Of a DNA stretch of 64,000 nt, positions 41,636-53,279 are shown one piece after another (positions within the stretch are counted from its first letter, which is position 1; each line of letters opens with the position of its first letter). Source of the stretch: Prosopocoilus inquinatus. Its lineage: Eukaryota; Arthropoda; Insecta; Coleoptera; Lucanidae. The stretch spans positions 33,098,001 through 33,162,000 of the forward strand of contig CM069873.1 in assembly GCA_036172665.1 (NCBI GenBank), in the 5' to 3' direction. The translations under genes were made by a program, and so were the position numbers. The notes beneath the pieces were generated by a model. The model did not search any database. It saw only the letters and a list, made by a program, of their open reading frames with translations, and was not told where the DNA came from.

Positions 41636-42644
41636 AATAATAACGTGTTTGTGTATAAATCAGAGATATTGTACGCCAAACAACTCACCAGTATCGTTAG
41701 TCCTCTCTCACATCTGTCTGTCTCCCTTCAATATGCAGAGGGGTGGTAAGCATCCCGTTAAAGCAGCCGTTCGTGTGGTTTACATGTAACAACCATGCAG
41801 TGTTTACGTCCGATGTTCAACAATAACAACTACTATCTACTCACCGGGGGCTCCTCTGCCCCCTTCCCCCTCCAGCGGTGAATCTAGAAGCTGTAGCTCC
41901 CTGTTGGGGAAGAAACTCACGGCGAAGGTATCCACCAATGTTCATCTTCGTACTTCGCATGCATAAGGATAAGCCCCAGGTGGATATTAGCATACCTTGC
42001 CTCGTGAGCATATGCTCTCAGGATTATTGGTGGAACCGCCTCCTTCAAGTGCCTCCAGCACTTCGACCGAGCACGGCTATGCACCAAGTCATGACCTTTA
42101 TTGGGAAGCACAATGCAATCCACTTGGTCAGGTATACAGCTAGCTGAGTTTCCGACATTAACTACCCTTAATCCAAGCAACTGGCGGATACAGAACAATG
42201 CCGTATGCAGGTGGAGGCGATAATCTACTCTACCGACAATTTCGGCGAATAAAGATCTATCCCTCAGAACACTGCTTAGGATAATCTACTCTACCAATCA
42301 TTTGGCGAATACAGATCTATCCCTCGTGTAACATAATCTCAGAATATTACTCATCCTCAACAACCTATGTTCTGGATCAATTCCTTAATCACATCTCACT
42401 GCATTTCATTAACACACGAACAATTCGATTTACCAGCACCTTCCGTGATATGCTTTCACCCCCGAATATAGCCCGAGACTGCCTGCCCTATCGGACCTTT
42501 TTTTCTTCGGTCTCATATTACTCAAGTGTTGCTGGTTTGGTAATCGCAGACAAAATAAACACGGCCCGCCCGAGATATATAAATTTATTAACTAAATGGA
42601 ATTTATACATTAATTAATTTCTACAAAATTATACAACTACAACA
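41636..42644. mobile_element. Second solo LTR (1.01 kb) inside the Ty3-type element
   Basis: Flanked by CATC on both sides (41,632-41,635; 42,645-42,648). The right end ctacaaca matches that of the LTR at 39,391-40,482, and internal blocks are shared. The left end reads aataataacg instead of TG, so it is eroded. It interrupts the gag N-terminal coding sequence. Confidence 0.65.
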
Positions 42645-42648
42645 CATC

Positions 42649-42828
42649 CCTAAATAATATCCAACTAGGGTTTCTATGAACATCTAGATGAAAAGAATCT
42701 GAACCTGAGCTTACGGCACTTGTACCTCGCAAAGCCTGCAATTCTTGTGTGATGTTGCGAAAAAGTTCCGCTGGTATTGGGGGAGTCCCAGACCTCTGGC
42801 TGGCGTTGTCCGAGAGTTCCATGGCCAC
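42649..42828 (-). pseudogene. gag: N-terminal gag piece of the Ty3-type element
   Basis: An ATG at 42,828, 91 bp inside the 5' LTR, opens a frame rich in Ser and polar residues (PPIPAELFRNITQELQALRG) that runs to the solo LTR insertion point. Position and orientation fit the start of gag. No domain is recognised in this short piece. Confidence 0.5.
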
Positions 42829-42919
42829 ACGTATAATTTACACAATTACACTTTTTGCAATATTAAGTTCGCACTGCAAAACTGTGGACTGAAATATAAT
42901 CCCACTTCTGAGATAAAGA

Positions 42920-43137
42920 AGATGTTAAAGTTTATTCACATATAAACTGAATAAAAATGCTTTATTATATAAAGTAATATAGGAGTTAATTAATATAAAA
43001 TCTTAAAAGGGATAGATGCGTTTTCTGCTGCACACATCGACATGCAGACGCGTGACTGACTGACCATATTCGTTTTCTTGTCCTCTCGGTAGACTAAATA
43101 TTTATCGAAATGGTCCCCCTTTCTTCGCATGCCTACA
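42920..43137 (-). repeat. 5' LTR of the minus-strand Ty3-type element
   Basis: 218 bp copy of 35,165-35,382; its upstream (minus) side abuts the ATAA target duplication 43,138-43,141 inside the OR-B exon. Confidence 0.92.
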
Positions 43138-43647
43138 ATAAGCTCAAAACTTTTATAAAATCTGTGAAATTACAGAAACAGTAATTGTCTACTATATCTT
43201 GCTTTCGGCCGTAATTACGTAGGTATGCTTATAATCTGTGTGTTTCTTAAAATTCAAAATTTTCTAATTCTAATAATTAGATAATAAAAGAAATACAAAA
43301 ATAATAAATTGACTGGAATTGATTGATATGAAATCCGTATAGTCAGCAGTGTATGTATTTATTTACTATACTAAGTAAGGACGAAGTGAGCACGTGCGTA
43401 ACCTCGGATTTCAGATTTTTTACTTACTGTTACAGTTATCACGTTTAAAGGAATCAAAATCAGTACCACAGCAGGAACAAACATCAACATTACATCTGAA
43501 AATAAATCTTCGACTTCTGCGCAAAATAACAACAGCGATTGATGAAATTTAATTATCTTGTTAAAGCTTCTCAACATATCTCGCTGAAACTTTTTCGATT
43601 CTAGTACATCGTATAGTTTGCGAAAATCAGCGTCGTTACTATGGTCT
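43138..43647 (-). pseudogene. Odorant receptor OR-B, central exons
   Basis: Exon 43,428-43,647 (TTTTAG acceptor, GTAAGT donor; one base plus 73 codons) encodes SNDADFRKLYDVLESKKFQR and FHQSLLLFCAEVEDLF, the intracellular loop and TM5/6 approach of a 7tm_6 receptor. It is clearly homologous to, and exactly as long as, the OR-C exon at 62,839-63,058. The next exon starts at 43,161 after CACAG, but only 24 bases (IKVLSLL) are present before the retrotransposon; the rest is at 35,069-35,160. Joined by conventional splicing, the reading frame is one base short, so there may be a further lesion at this junction. Confidence 0.85.
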
Positions 43648-44214
43648 CTAAAATTGAAAGATGATGCCGAACAGAAAATAAAATTAGATTTTTGTAAATA
43701 ATACGCACCACCTGGAGTTTGTTTTACCAATGGAATTCATATGTTTTCTAAATTGCAGCAAGGTTTTCTGTGGTATTTTATGTTTCATTAACGTAGTATA
43801 CAGTAAGCATCTAATTTCAGAACCTGAAAGATTATACAGCGTGTAATCAAATAAGATTCACCTATTAAAACTGTAAGTTCTTTATCACTTAAGAAAGTGA
43901 TTTCTGCAAATATGAATTTTATTGGTGAAAAATTAAAGCAATTAAAACCTCTCCAGAGCCCGGAGACTTTTTGTTTGAAAACCTCTGACTGGCCGTGCAT
44001 CAGTTTCTACAAGCGCATCATAAAACGTCGTAAAACAATAAAGCGTCATCGAACTGAAGGCCACTGGGTTAAAATCTTTGCTTATGTAATTCCATAACGG
44101 AATAGAATTATAAATATCCATCGCGTTGCTTATTAAATTAATCAATTTTCTCAATTTTCACGTAATTGTTAATAGTTTTCTGCTCATAAAACTGTAAAAA
44201 TAAATAAAAATTAG
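43648..44214. other. Upstream of OR-B central exon; N-terminal exons not found
   Basis: Short open frames on the minus strand (43,788-44,000; 43,942-44,154) show no receptor motifs. No clear exon encoding the PYDW-type segment seen in OR-A could be located. Confidence 0.3.
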
Positions 44215-44300
44215 AAAGTACACGATGAATACGTATGAATTAGTAAAATAATTTTCTAAAATTATTTTACTAATTCATACGTATTCTCAGCGTGTACTTT
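44215..44300. repeat. Hairpin of about 40 bp arms
   Basis: The arm aaagtacacgatgaatacgt followed by atgaattagtaaaataattt is matched almost perfectly in reverse complement with a loop of a few bases. Likely a tiny palindromic MITE or replication-slippage product. Confidence 0.8.
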
Positions 44301-44375
44301 ATTTTTGTTAGTCGTCAATAAACTGCATTGTTATTTCTTTATTGCGCAAAATGTTTTAAGAATGTCTTTTGTTTC

Positions 44376-47300
44376 ACCGATGAGAAGTTAGCAATAAAAT
44401 TCCAGCAATAAAATTATGAAATTTCAAAACGCTGCCACCGCTAAAATAACGATCACAGATCAATAATATTTAATCTATTACAAAGAGTATAATGTGTAGA
44501 TTCCCCTCATATGAAGAAACTAAAAAAATATTTGATATTAACTTAACTATGACTATTTAAACCAGCATAAGTCATTATTCATATATCGCACTAAAACAAT
44601 TGCTTTCACTGAAAATTTTCTCACAGTCATAAAGTAAACATACATATCTATTTAATAATGCTTTTAGAAAGTTTTAGCCGGTTGATTTGAAGTAATTAGA
44701 AATTAATTACAAGTGACGCTCGGACCAATGAAACAGTACCAATTTCAAATGTTCATAACTTTTCTCACAACACTTGCACAAAAATTCTGTTTGCAGATAA
44801 TGAAAGCATGGATCGAAATCTATCGTTCAAACCACTCTCTAAGTTTTAGCCGGTTGGTTTGAAGTAATTAGAAATTAATTAAAAGTGACGCTCAGACCAA
44901 CTTCAAATGTTCATAACTTTCCATTCCGCATTTGCATAAAAATTCTGTTTGCAGATAATGAAAGCATGGATCGAAATCTATCGTTTAAACCACCCTCTGA
45001 GTTTTAGCCGGTTGATTTGAAGTAATTAGAAATTAATTAAAAGTGACGCTCAAACCAACTTCAAATGTTCATAACTTTCCATTCCGCACTTGCATAAAAA
45101 TTCTGTTTGCAGAATATGAAAGCACGTATCGAAATCTATCGTTTAAACTACCCTCTCAGTTTTAGCCGGTTGGTTTGAAGTAATTAGAAATTAATTAAAA
45201 GTGACGCTCACACCAAATTCAAATGTTCATAACTTTCCATTCCGCACTTGCATAAAAATTCTGTTTGCAGATAATGAAAGCAAGTATCGAAATCTATCGT
45301 TTAAACCACCCTCTGAGTTTTTGCCGGTTGGTTTGAAGTAATTAGAAATTAATTAAAAGTGACGCCCGGACCAATGAATGAGTACCAATTATTACGAAGT
45401 AATAAGTTGTGATATTGGCAAGAGTAAAACAATATTAACTTTAGATTGTAAGTTCTGAATTATTTTGTACTTAAAAAATCGAGATTTGTACAAACAGTAA
45501 ATATTTCATGGCTATTACGAAAAGTATTGATTTTATAAGTATGAATTTAAACGGGTCCAAACCAAAAAGTAGAAGTAATTCTTGCAATTTTTGATCTGCT
45601 TATTCTAAATTAGGGTTATGAGAAATGTATTATGAAGAAATCAAAAACAATAACACGATATCTTAAGTAAAAAAAGGTCTGGCACAGAAACGTGAAAAAT
45701 CGTTTCAAATTTTCTTGTGCATGCAACAGATAAGAACACAAGAACAAATTTTATTCAATTGAATATTTTTTATAAACATTAATGAATAAGCTAACCATTC
45801 GGATGAGTTAACTGACAAATATCCATTAGCTGCTTCAGATCTTTAGCAAAACTGAGAAAATTGGAAATCTTCTTTTTTTCTGAAGTATTAGGCCGAAGAG
45901 AATAATCTTTGGTAACCAAGAAACACATTTTGTAAATATTTATCGAATCCTACTAATATTTTGTCTAGTTTGCCCAACAATTCCAAATTACAATTTTTTT
46001 TTGTAATTTTCGTACCCTAAATAAGTGCTATATTTAGCCACACAACAAATCAATAATAAAAAATTTTCCCATATGGTGCGAACGTTTTAGCTGTCACTGT
46101 ATACAGACTGTTCAAAAATAACTCGGCACTATTACTAACTTTTTTATTATTAAAGTTACAGATCCGGTTAAATTAACAAACTAGTAGTATTTTTTTGCGC
46201 TGATTGCAACGATGCATACAAACAAAAAAATGAACAACGCGTTTATGAAATAAAGGGAAAAGAACACTCGGAAAATAATAAATAAAGAAGATATTTGATT
46301 TTTTACAAATTCATTAAGATGGCTGTGTTTCAAGAACAAAACATTTGAAAACCGTGTAAGTGTTTGAAAACATTAATTTTGATTTATTTCTTTATTATAA
46401 AAGGTGTTTTTGTCTGAGTTTTATAACAATCTTTTAATAAAAGGAATTTTTATAAGATGCATGTTCTGGGCCAGAAAATGCATCTTATGAAAATTCTTCT
46501 AATACTTCAGAAAAAAACATTTCCGGTTTTTTCAGTTTTGCTAAAGATCTGAAGCAGCTAATGGATATATGTCAGTTAACTCTTCCGAATGGTTAGCTTA
46601 TTCAATTATGTTTATAAAATATATTCAATTGAATAAAATTTGCTCTTGTGTTCTTACCTATTGCAGGCACAAGAAAATTTGAAACGATTTTTCACGTTTC
46701 TGTGCCAGACCTATTTTTACTTAAGATATCGTGTTATTGTTTTTGATATCTTAATTTAGAATAAGCAGATCGAAAATTGCAAGAATTACTTCTACTTTTT
46801 GGTTTGGACCCGTTTAAATTCGTACTTATAAAATCAATACTTTTCGTAATAGCCATGAAATATTTACTGTTTGTACAAATCTCGATTTTTTAAGTACAAA
46901 ATAATTCAGAACTTACAATGTAAAGTTAATATTGTTTTACTCTTGCCAATGTCACAACTTATTACTTTGTAATAATTGGTACTGTTTCATTGGTCCGGGC
47001 GTCACTTTTAATTAATTTCTAATTACTTCAAACCAACCGGCTAAAACTCAGAGGGTGATTTAAACGATAGATTTCGATCTATGCTTTCATTATCTGCAAA
47101 CGGAATTTTTATGCAAGTGCGAAATGGAAAGTTATGAACATTTGAAGTTGGTTTGAGCGTCACTTTTAATTAATTTCTAATTACTTCAAACCAACCGGCT
47201 AAAACTCAGAGGGTGGTTTAAACGATAGATTTCGATCCATGCTTTCATTATCTGCAAACAGAATTTTTATGCAAATGCGGAATGGAAAGTTATGAACATT

Positions 47301-48303
47301 TGAAGTTGGTTTGAGCGTCACTTTTAATTAATTTCTAATTACTTCAAACCAACCGGCTAAAACTCAGAGGGTAGTTTAAACGGTAGACTTCGATACGTGC
47401 TTTCATTATCTGCAAACAGAATTTTTATGCAAGTGCGGAATGGAAACTTATGAACATTTGAAGTTGGTCTGAGCGTCACTTTTAATTAATTTCTAATTAC
47501 TTCAAACCAACCGGCTAAAACTCAGAGGGTAGTTTAAACGATAGACTTCGATACGTGCTTTCATTATCTGCAAACAGAATTTTTATGCAAGTGCGGAATG
47601 GAAAGTTATGAACATTTGAAGTTGGTCTGAGCGTCACTTTTAATTAATTTCTAATTACTTCAAACCAACCGGCTAAAACTCAGAGGGTGGTTTAAACGAT
47701 AGATTTCGATCCATGCTTTCATTATCTGCAAACAGAATTTTTATGCAAGTGCGGAATGGAAAGTTATGAACATTTGAAGTTGGTCTGAGCGTCACTTTTA
47801 ATTAATTTCTAATTACTTCAAACCAACCGGCTAAAACTCAGAGGGTGGTTTAAACGATAGATTTCGATCCATGCTTTCATTATCTGCAAACAGAATTTTG
47901 ATGCAAGTGTTATGAGAAAAGTTATGAACATTTGAAATTGGTACTGTTTCATTGGTCCGAGTGTCACTTGTAATTAATTTCTAATTACTTTAAATCAACC
48001 GGCTAAAATTTCTAAAAGCATTATTAAATAGATATGTATGTTTACTTTATGACTGTGTGAAAATTTTCAGTGAAAGCAATTGTTTTGGTGCGATATATGA
48101 ATAAAGACTTATGCTGGTTTAAATAGTCATAGTTAACTTAATATCAAATATTTTTTCAGTTTCTTCATATGAGGGGAATCTACACATTATACTCTTTGTA
48201 ATAGATTAAATATTATTGATCTGTGATCGTTATTTTAGTGGTGGCAGCGTTTTGAAATTTCTTAATTTTATTGCTGGAATTTTATTGCTAACTTCTCATC
48301 GGT
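44376..48303. mobile_element. Foldback-like element (3.9 kb) with 9 bp target duplication
   Basis: The outermost bases accgatgagaagttagcaat are repeated in inverted form at the other end. The 9 bp direct repeat ttttgtttc flanks the element (44,367-44,375; 48,304-48,312). Inverted arms are 44,376-45,890 and 46,500-48,303. Each contains an array of about 158 bp repeats headed by gttttagccggttg: five copies in the left arm (starts 44,671, 44,843, 45,001, 45,159, 45,316) and seven in the right. Long inverted repeats made of tandem units and a 9 bp duplication are the hallmarks of Foldback elements, related to Mutator-like transposons. The 0.6 kb centre carries no recognisable transposase, so the copy is non-autonomous. 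Confidence 0.85.
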
Positions 48304-49562
48304 TTTTGTTTCTGCATTTCGGAAAATTGTTTTTGAATGCAGTCATCGCTTTTATTACTGTAAGAAATATTATTTTTACTCAAATGATTTAATATCCGAA
48401 CGTGCAAGGCGATGCTGCGCTATCGAAAACTGTTTATTAAAACAAACAAAATTGTAACCTTTCGATGACTAACCGACGGCTTAGAAAGAAATACGAGATC
48501 ACGGGTAATACATTAATGGGGCCTAAGGAAAATAAGCAAAGGACCGAAAGCTGAAATTATTCGAAACGCATTATAAAGTCGTCTATTGGCTTGTGTGTGT
48601 TGTACCAGAGGGTCGTGATAGTGCTTAATTTCTGCTGGCCAAAGTAAAGGTGAGTTTTCTCACAGAGCAATCTTGTTATTCTTGTTATTCTTGATATTGT
48701 TATTATTTTTGTTATTCTTGCTATTTTCGTAAAAGGTAGATCTGAAGCATGCTTTAGTTGAGCTTGATTTTGAATTAGAGAATAAGCTAGTCGTCCTAGC
48801 CGGAAAGCGGCGTGACGTGGGGGATTCGCACGGCGGAGTTGACCGCAGGCGCTAGACGACCCGGGGGTTTTCAAAATAAGGGCACGGGGGAGCCGTTGGA
48901 CGGTTTTGGATGCACCTTCTCCGTTCGCGGGCGATCCGCGCGCACGAGCGCATCTGCACCTGCACCTGGACATAGCAATTTTCGGATGAACCGAACTTAT
49001 TTGTTTAGCTGATTTTGGGAGAACCAATAGTGCTAGATTGAGCATTAAATTACATAACCTGATATTTGCAATAACCGTGGATGACCAGATTGCTCAGGTT
49101 GCTTTTCTTTTACAGGTAAAATCCCGTCTAATCAAATCACGAAATAGGAACACCTCGCCGACGACGACGCCCCTCCGTTCGACCGCAAATAATCCTGATT
49201 AAATTCTATCAATACTTGATAAAAAAAAATAATAATAAATAAATAAGTAAAAGGCGGAATTCTACAATTTGGTCGAATTTGCTAAAATTTTCAAAAGACA
49301 GGTTATATTACTTTGTGGAACCAAGACAATAAAGCGTCATCGAACTCGAACTACGAAAAAACGTATTCGTTAGTGGAAATAATTAACAAAGCGACAATCA
49401 ATCAAAGAGACTAATAATTTTTTTAAATCACTTTAATACGCGAAAATCTGTAAATCATGTGTGCTATTGGTTTACAAAGACCAGGATGTCAAGATCTAAT
49501 TATTGTCGATTATCTAATGAAACAGATTTAATTCTGATCAATGTAAGCAGATTTAAATTGTT
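48304..49562. other. Non-coding with a GC-rich island near 48,790-48,980
   Basis: Mostly AT-rich. The GC-rich patch yields ORFs on both strands (48,557-49,045 minus; 48,812-49,012 plus) that show no domain. A ttattcttg microsatellite-like run lies at 48,672-48,725. No host gene recognised. Confidence 0.35.
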
Positions 49563-49960
49563 CTCCTTTAAGCCTTATTCTCACTATCGTGCAAGCGACC
49601 TGCAATGCACGGGCTCGGAACGGACCAGGCACGTGCTCGGCAAATAATGCAACCTATTAATTTTTATCCATTTCGGATGAACAATTAACTTTTTGCTGAC
49701 GTTTTATCATTTCTGCTATGCTTCATATAACACTAATCTAAACTCTGCAAGACGCAGAAGCGGTGCGGTACGTATTCGGCAAATATTGTTAAAAAGAAAC
49801 CCCGTGTGCAAGCAACGTGCTTTCCCGGGCCGGTGCCCGCATAATGAGAATGCAACCCGAGAGAAGCATTGAATTCATAGGTTACAATATTTGCCGAGCA
49901 CGAGCAGAGCCCGTTTCTTGCCCGTGCATTGCAGGCCGCTTGCAGGTAGAGTGCCTTAAA
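49563..49960. repeat. GC-rich inverted repeat, about 390 bp
   Basis: The left segment gacctgcaatgcacgggctc, with cgtgctcggcaaata about 30 bp on, is matched in reverse complement by the right segment ending gcccgtgcattgcaggccgc (about 49,867-49,945), with several mismatches. This looks like a palindromic MITE. Its right end abuts the element beginning at 49,946. Confidence 0.55.
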
Positions 49961-52178
49961 TAAGAGTGTGGACATACGTGAAGTCGATTTCTATTGGTCG
50001 CGAGCGATTTTCGACTTTACTTACCAAGGTCGGTAGCCATATTTGTTCTAAGCGTATTTGATGCGGCAAGAGAAATATTATTCCATTTGTTATTTATTGA
50101 GCGTGGCACAAAGGTAAGCATTTCTTTTAACATTAACTACAAACATTTTTTAAAAATCCTAGCCCAGAAGTGTAGTATTGTGTAACAACTAATAAAAAGA
50201 AATAACAATTTGATACCGTACCGTACTCTTATAACCTCGTAAGTTATTTTTGTGTAATATATACCTACATTTATTAATGAATAAAAGTTACAGAAAAATT
50301 ACAGTTTTTTTTTTAATTTACAAAATAACGCTGATTAGGTTTATAAGTACTGTACCGAAATATACACTTATGGTATTTATAACACAATTCTTTACAGTAC
50401 TATTGTTGGATGTGTTGCAATTGGTTGTTCAAATCAGTCATCGTAGGGATTTCTGATGAAAGCTTTTCCTTGAGATTATGTAAGGAGGAAACAATGGACT
50501 GACCAAGTAAATCGAAGGGACTGACGACTTTTGCCAATGTATTAAAAGTAATCAAAGAAGTAAGGAATATACATGTACAGCAATAGAGAACATTATTAAG
50601 TAATTAATAGATTAATAAAGTAATCCGAGATGTAAAAGTAAAAAAAAAACTTATTCAGCTTAAAGTAGTTTTAAACCAAAGATGTTGGAAGTGCTAGTTT
50701 ACTTTTGAAAATGTAGCGACGTCAACAATTTCATAATTTATCTCCTTTGCACTGTGTGAAAAGTGATAACTGAACCTTTACAATAAACACTGTAACGTAT
50801 TAAAAATATCAAACCAGCTAAAGTGTGTATCTTTTAGGTATATTTTACACCTGGAATGTGAGAAAAGCCCAGAGCTGATGACAAGAGAGTATTAAGAAGA
50901 AAGAGTCGCCTGTAAAAAGACGGAAACCACTTGCCGAAAGAACAATTCGACAGACTACAGTTCTTGTACAGCAGGTGGCATTACAAGCACAGCCTACAGT
51001 TCCTGTACAGCAGGCAACATTAGAAGCACAGCCTACTTTGAAAAGTTTTAAGAAAAATTGTTTATTTTATAGCAATCCGGACATATTTAATTTTTTTATG
51101 AGGCTAGAAACTGTATTCCGACAGTATTTTGAATTTCTTAAAAATAAAAACATTAATTCGACAGGTTTTTTTTTTATAGAAAAATGTAATAATATAAAAG
51201 ACAGTGAATCTATTTTAAATTGTCGACTAAAATGAAAATATTAAAAAGATTCATTACATTTATGGCATCACAGTTACAATACAATATAAATACTATTAGA
51301 TATATATGTCGATGGTATTTGCTGTAAATTATATAATTATTTTTATTATATAAGTGTTTTAGTGTCTAGGTATTAGCATAAATGTTTATTTCATTTCATA
51401 TCTGTTTATGTTCTTTTATTAGTTGTGTAATTATGTTCTATGAATAAATATACTTAAAAGTGAAGCGCTTATGTTTTTCTTACTTGAAATGCAGTCACGG
51501 TTATAGTCGGAGGAAGAAAATGGCAAATTAGGATAGGTCAACAGATGCCTGCCTAATTTCAAATTTGCCTCCTAAGCACAGCCTACTTTGAAAAGTTTTA
51601 AGAAAAATTGTTTATTTTATAGCAATCCGGACATATTTAATTTTTTTATGAGGCTAGAAATTGTATTCCGACAGTTTTGAATTTCTTAAAAATAAAAACA
51701 TTAATTCGACAGGTTTTTTTTTTTATAGAAAAATGTAATAATATAAAAGACAGTGAATCTATTTTAAATTGTCGACTAAAATGAAAATATTAAAAAGATT
51801 CATTACATTTATGGCATCACAGTTACAATACAATATAAATACTATTAGATATATATGTCGATGGTATTTGCTGTAAATTATATAATTATTTTTATTATAT
51901 AAGTGTTTTAGTGTCCAGGTATTAGCATAAATGTTTATTTCATTTCATATCTGTTTATGTTCTTTTATTAGTTGTGTAATTATGTTCTATGAATAAATAT
52001 ACTTAACAGTGAAGCGCTTATGTTTTTCTTACTTGAAATGCAGTCACGGTTATAGTCGGAGGAAGAAAATGGCAAATTAGGATAGGTCAACAGATGCCTG
52101 CCTAATTTCAAATTTGCCTCCTAAGTTAGAACAAATATGGCGCCCGTATGGCCACACTCTTATTTTAAGGCACTCTAC
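49946..52178. mobile_element. Putative TIR element (2.2 kb) with internal duplication
   Basis: Left end gtagagtgccttaaataaga followed by gtgtgg; right end, inverted, gtagagtgccttaaaataag followed by agtgtgg. Subterminal catatttgttctaa also occurs inverted near both ends. The flanks ttgcag and ttgtag are a possible imperfect 6 bp target duplication. Inside is a short plus-strand frame (50,975-51,235) with a 13-residue repeat (VQQVALQAQPTVP-like, twice) and no recognised domain. Non-autonomous or decayed; superfamily unknown. Confidence 0.5.
51024..52125. repeat. Tandem duplication of 550 bp
   Basis: 51,024-51,573 and 51,574-52,125 are almost identical head-to-tail copies, starting agcacagcctactttgaaaa and ending aatttgcctcctaag. 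The only differences noticed are a few substitutions and a 4 bp deletion near 51,677. A recent duplication inside the TIR element. Confidence 0.93.
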
Positions 52179-52183
52179 TTGTA

Positions 52184-52717
52184 GGATTGTGAGAATCAAG
52201 CTTTAATTACAATGCACACACGGGACACGACCGAGAGTTTGTGAATTTGAACTCTCGTCTTTAATGGGTCGGTGATTTTATTTCATTAAGTTCCTATAAA
52301 GCTTTTAAAATACGATCAAGCAATTGACCTTGAATTTTGCTGGAATTTTGTTTTATAACGTTGTTTTTGTGCACGGCCGACTAGAAGTTCTCAAACAAAA
52401 GACAATACTCCTCTACTAGGTAATTTTTTTATTTTTGAGCTAGACTTTTGGTAGTTGCAGCATTAATTCTCTTACACGATGAGGAACTTGCGGTATTAAT
52501 ATGTGAAACTAATTTGCTTACACCCTGTATATTGTTAAAATTATAAGTCAGTTGCACTGATTTTGAAGTTAATTAATTAATTTAGTTGTATTAAGTTGAA
52601 AACTTAAATTGAAATTGGCAAACAATTTTATGACTAAAATAACCTGAAGAAGTCTACGTTGGTAAGTGTTTTCTCGCAATCGAGTTTTGTTAAATGATTT
52701 ATTGATTTCATTAGTAT
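52184..52717. other. Non-coding, no gene recognised
   Basis: Contains a small hairpin cgagagtttgtgaatttgaa followed by ctctcg near 52,230-52,256. No gene seen. Confidence 0.3.
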
Positions 52718-53279
52718 TGTGGCGCGCCACCCGGAGTCCTCGTTGGGAAAATGTTGTTGACGGCGAAGAAGGAAGTACCTGTCTGCCTTATGAACGTCAA
52801 TTGTTTCTCCGTCAACATCAAGAAAGGAACCGTCTTGGGAAGCTGCACCATGGTGTCCTCCATCTCCCGCCAACTTGAAACAAACGTGCCAGAAGCGAAA
52901 GTCCCCAAAGTGTTATGTCAACAGCCCAGGAATTGACTCCAGACCAGAAGACAAAAGCAAAGAATCTGATCGGCCGTTATCAAGATGTATTCGAGTTAGA
53001 AAATGGATCCAAAGGACAGCTATCCCCTGCCACGGATTGATGATACCCTGGACACCCTGGCCGGCTCAAAGATCTTCTCAACTTTGGACTTAAAGAGTGG
53101 ATATTGGCAAGTGGAGCTGGCGCCCGAAGATCGAGAAAAGACGGCGTTTTCCATTGGTATGGGTCTGTGGCAGTTCACAGTGATGCCATTCGGATTATGT
53201 AATGCCCCAGCGACATTCGAGAGGTTAATGGAGACGGTTCTGAAAGGTCTGTCCTGGACAACGTGCATGGTGTACCTTG
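52718..53279 (+). pseudogene. Internally deleted pol fragment of the 53-57 kb element
   Basis: A seven-base match to the element's LTR start (tgtggcg) is followed abruptly by the pre-RT region (LLTAKKEVPVCLMNVNCFSV) and then, after a deletion of about 240 bp, by the RT core (DDTLDTLAGSKIFSTLDLKS) up to TCMVYLD. At 53,277-53,280 it joins the next, longer copy. A partial tandem duplicate produced by rearrangement. Confidence 0.8.

Larger units (their letters stand above)
35165..43137 (-). mobile_element. Ty3-type LTR retrotransposon, decayed, inserted in OR-B exon
   Basis: Two 218 bp LTRs (35,165-35,382 and 42,920-43,137) with three mismatches are flanked by the 4 bp duplication ATAA (35,161-35,164; 43,138-43,141). 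In coding direction the order is LTR, gag, protease, RT, RNase H, integrase, a 1.15 kb region with a tandem array, LTR; no env. The coding region has several frameshifts and in-frame stops and contains two inserted solo LTRs (39,391-40,482 and 41,636-42,644). The high LTR similarity combined with broken pol suggests a defective but fairly recent copy. Confidence 0.92.

Noticed and set aside
41917..42198. ORFs of about 90 residues on both strands at 41.9-42.2 kb and 39.9-40.5 kb
   Set aside because: They fall inside the two related solo LTRs and are not conserved between them as proteins.
43942..44154. Minus-strand ORF as N-terminal exon of OR-B
   Set aside because: It lacks transmembrane character and the receptor motifs seen in OR-A exons 1 and 2.
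44671..45400. Regularly spaced repeats at 44.7-45.4 and 47.0-48.0 kb as a CRISPR-like array
   Set aside because: Units are contiguous 158 bp tandem repeats without unique spacers, located in inverted arms of a Foldback-like element in a eukaryotic genome.
48557..49045. 162-residue minus-strand ORF as a host gene
   Set aside because: It crosses a GC-rich patch and a microsatellite-like run, has no domain, and a competing ORF exists on the other strand.
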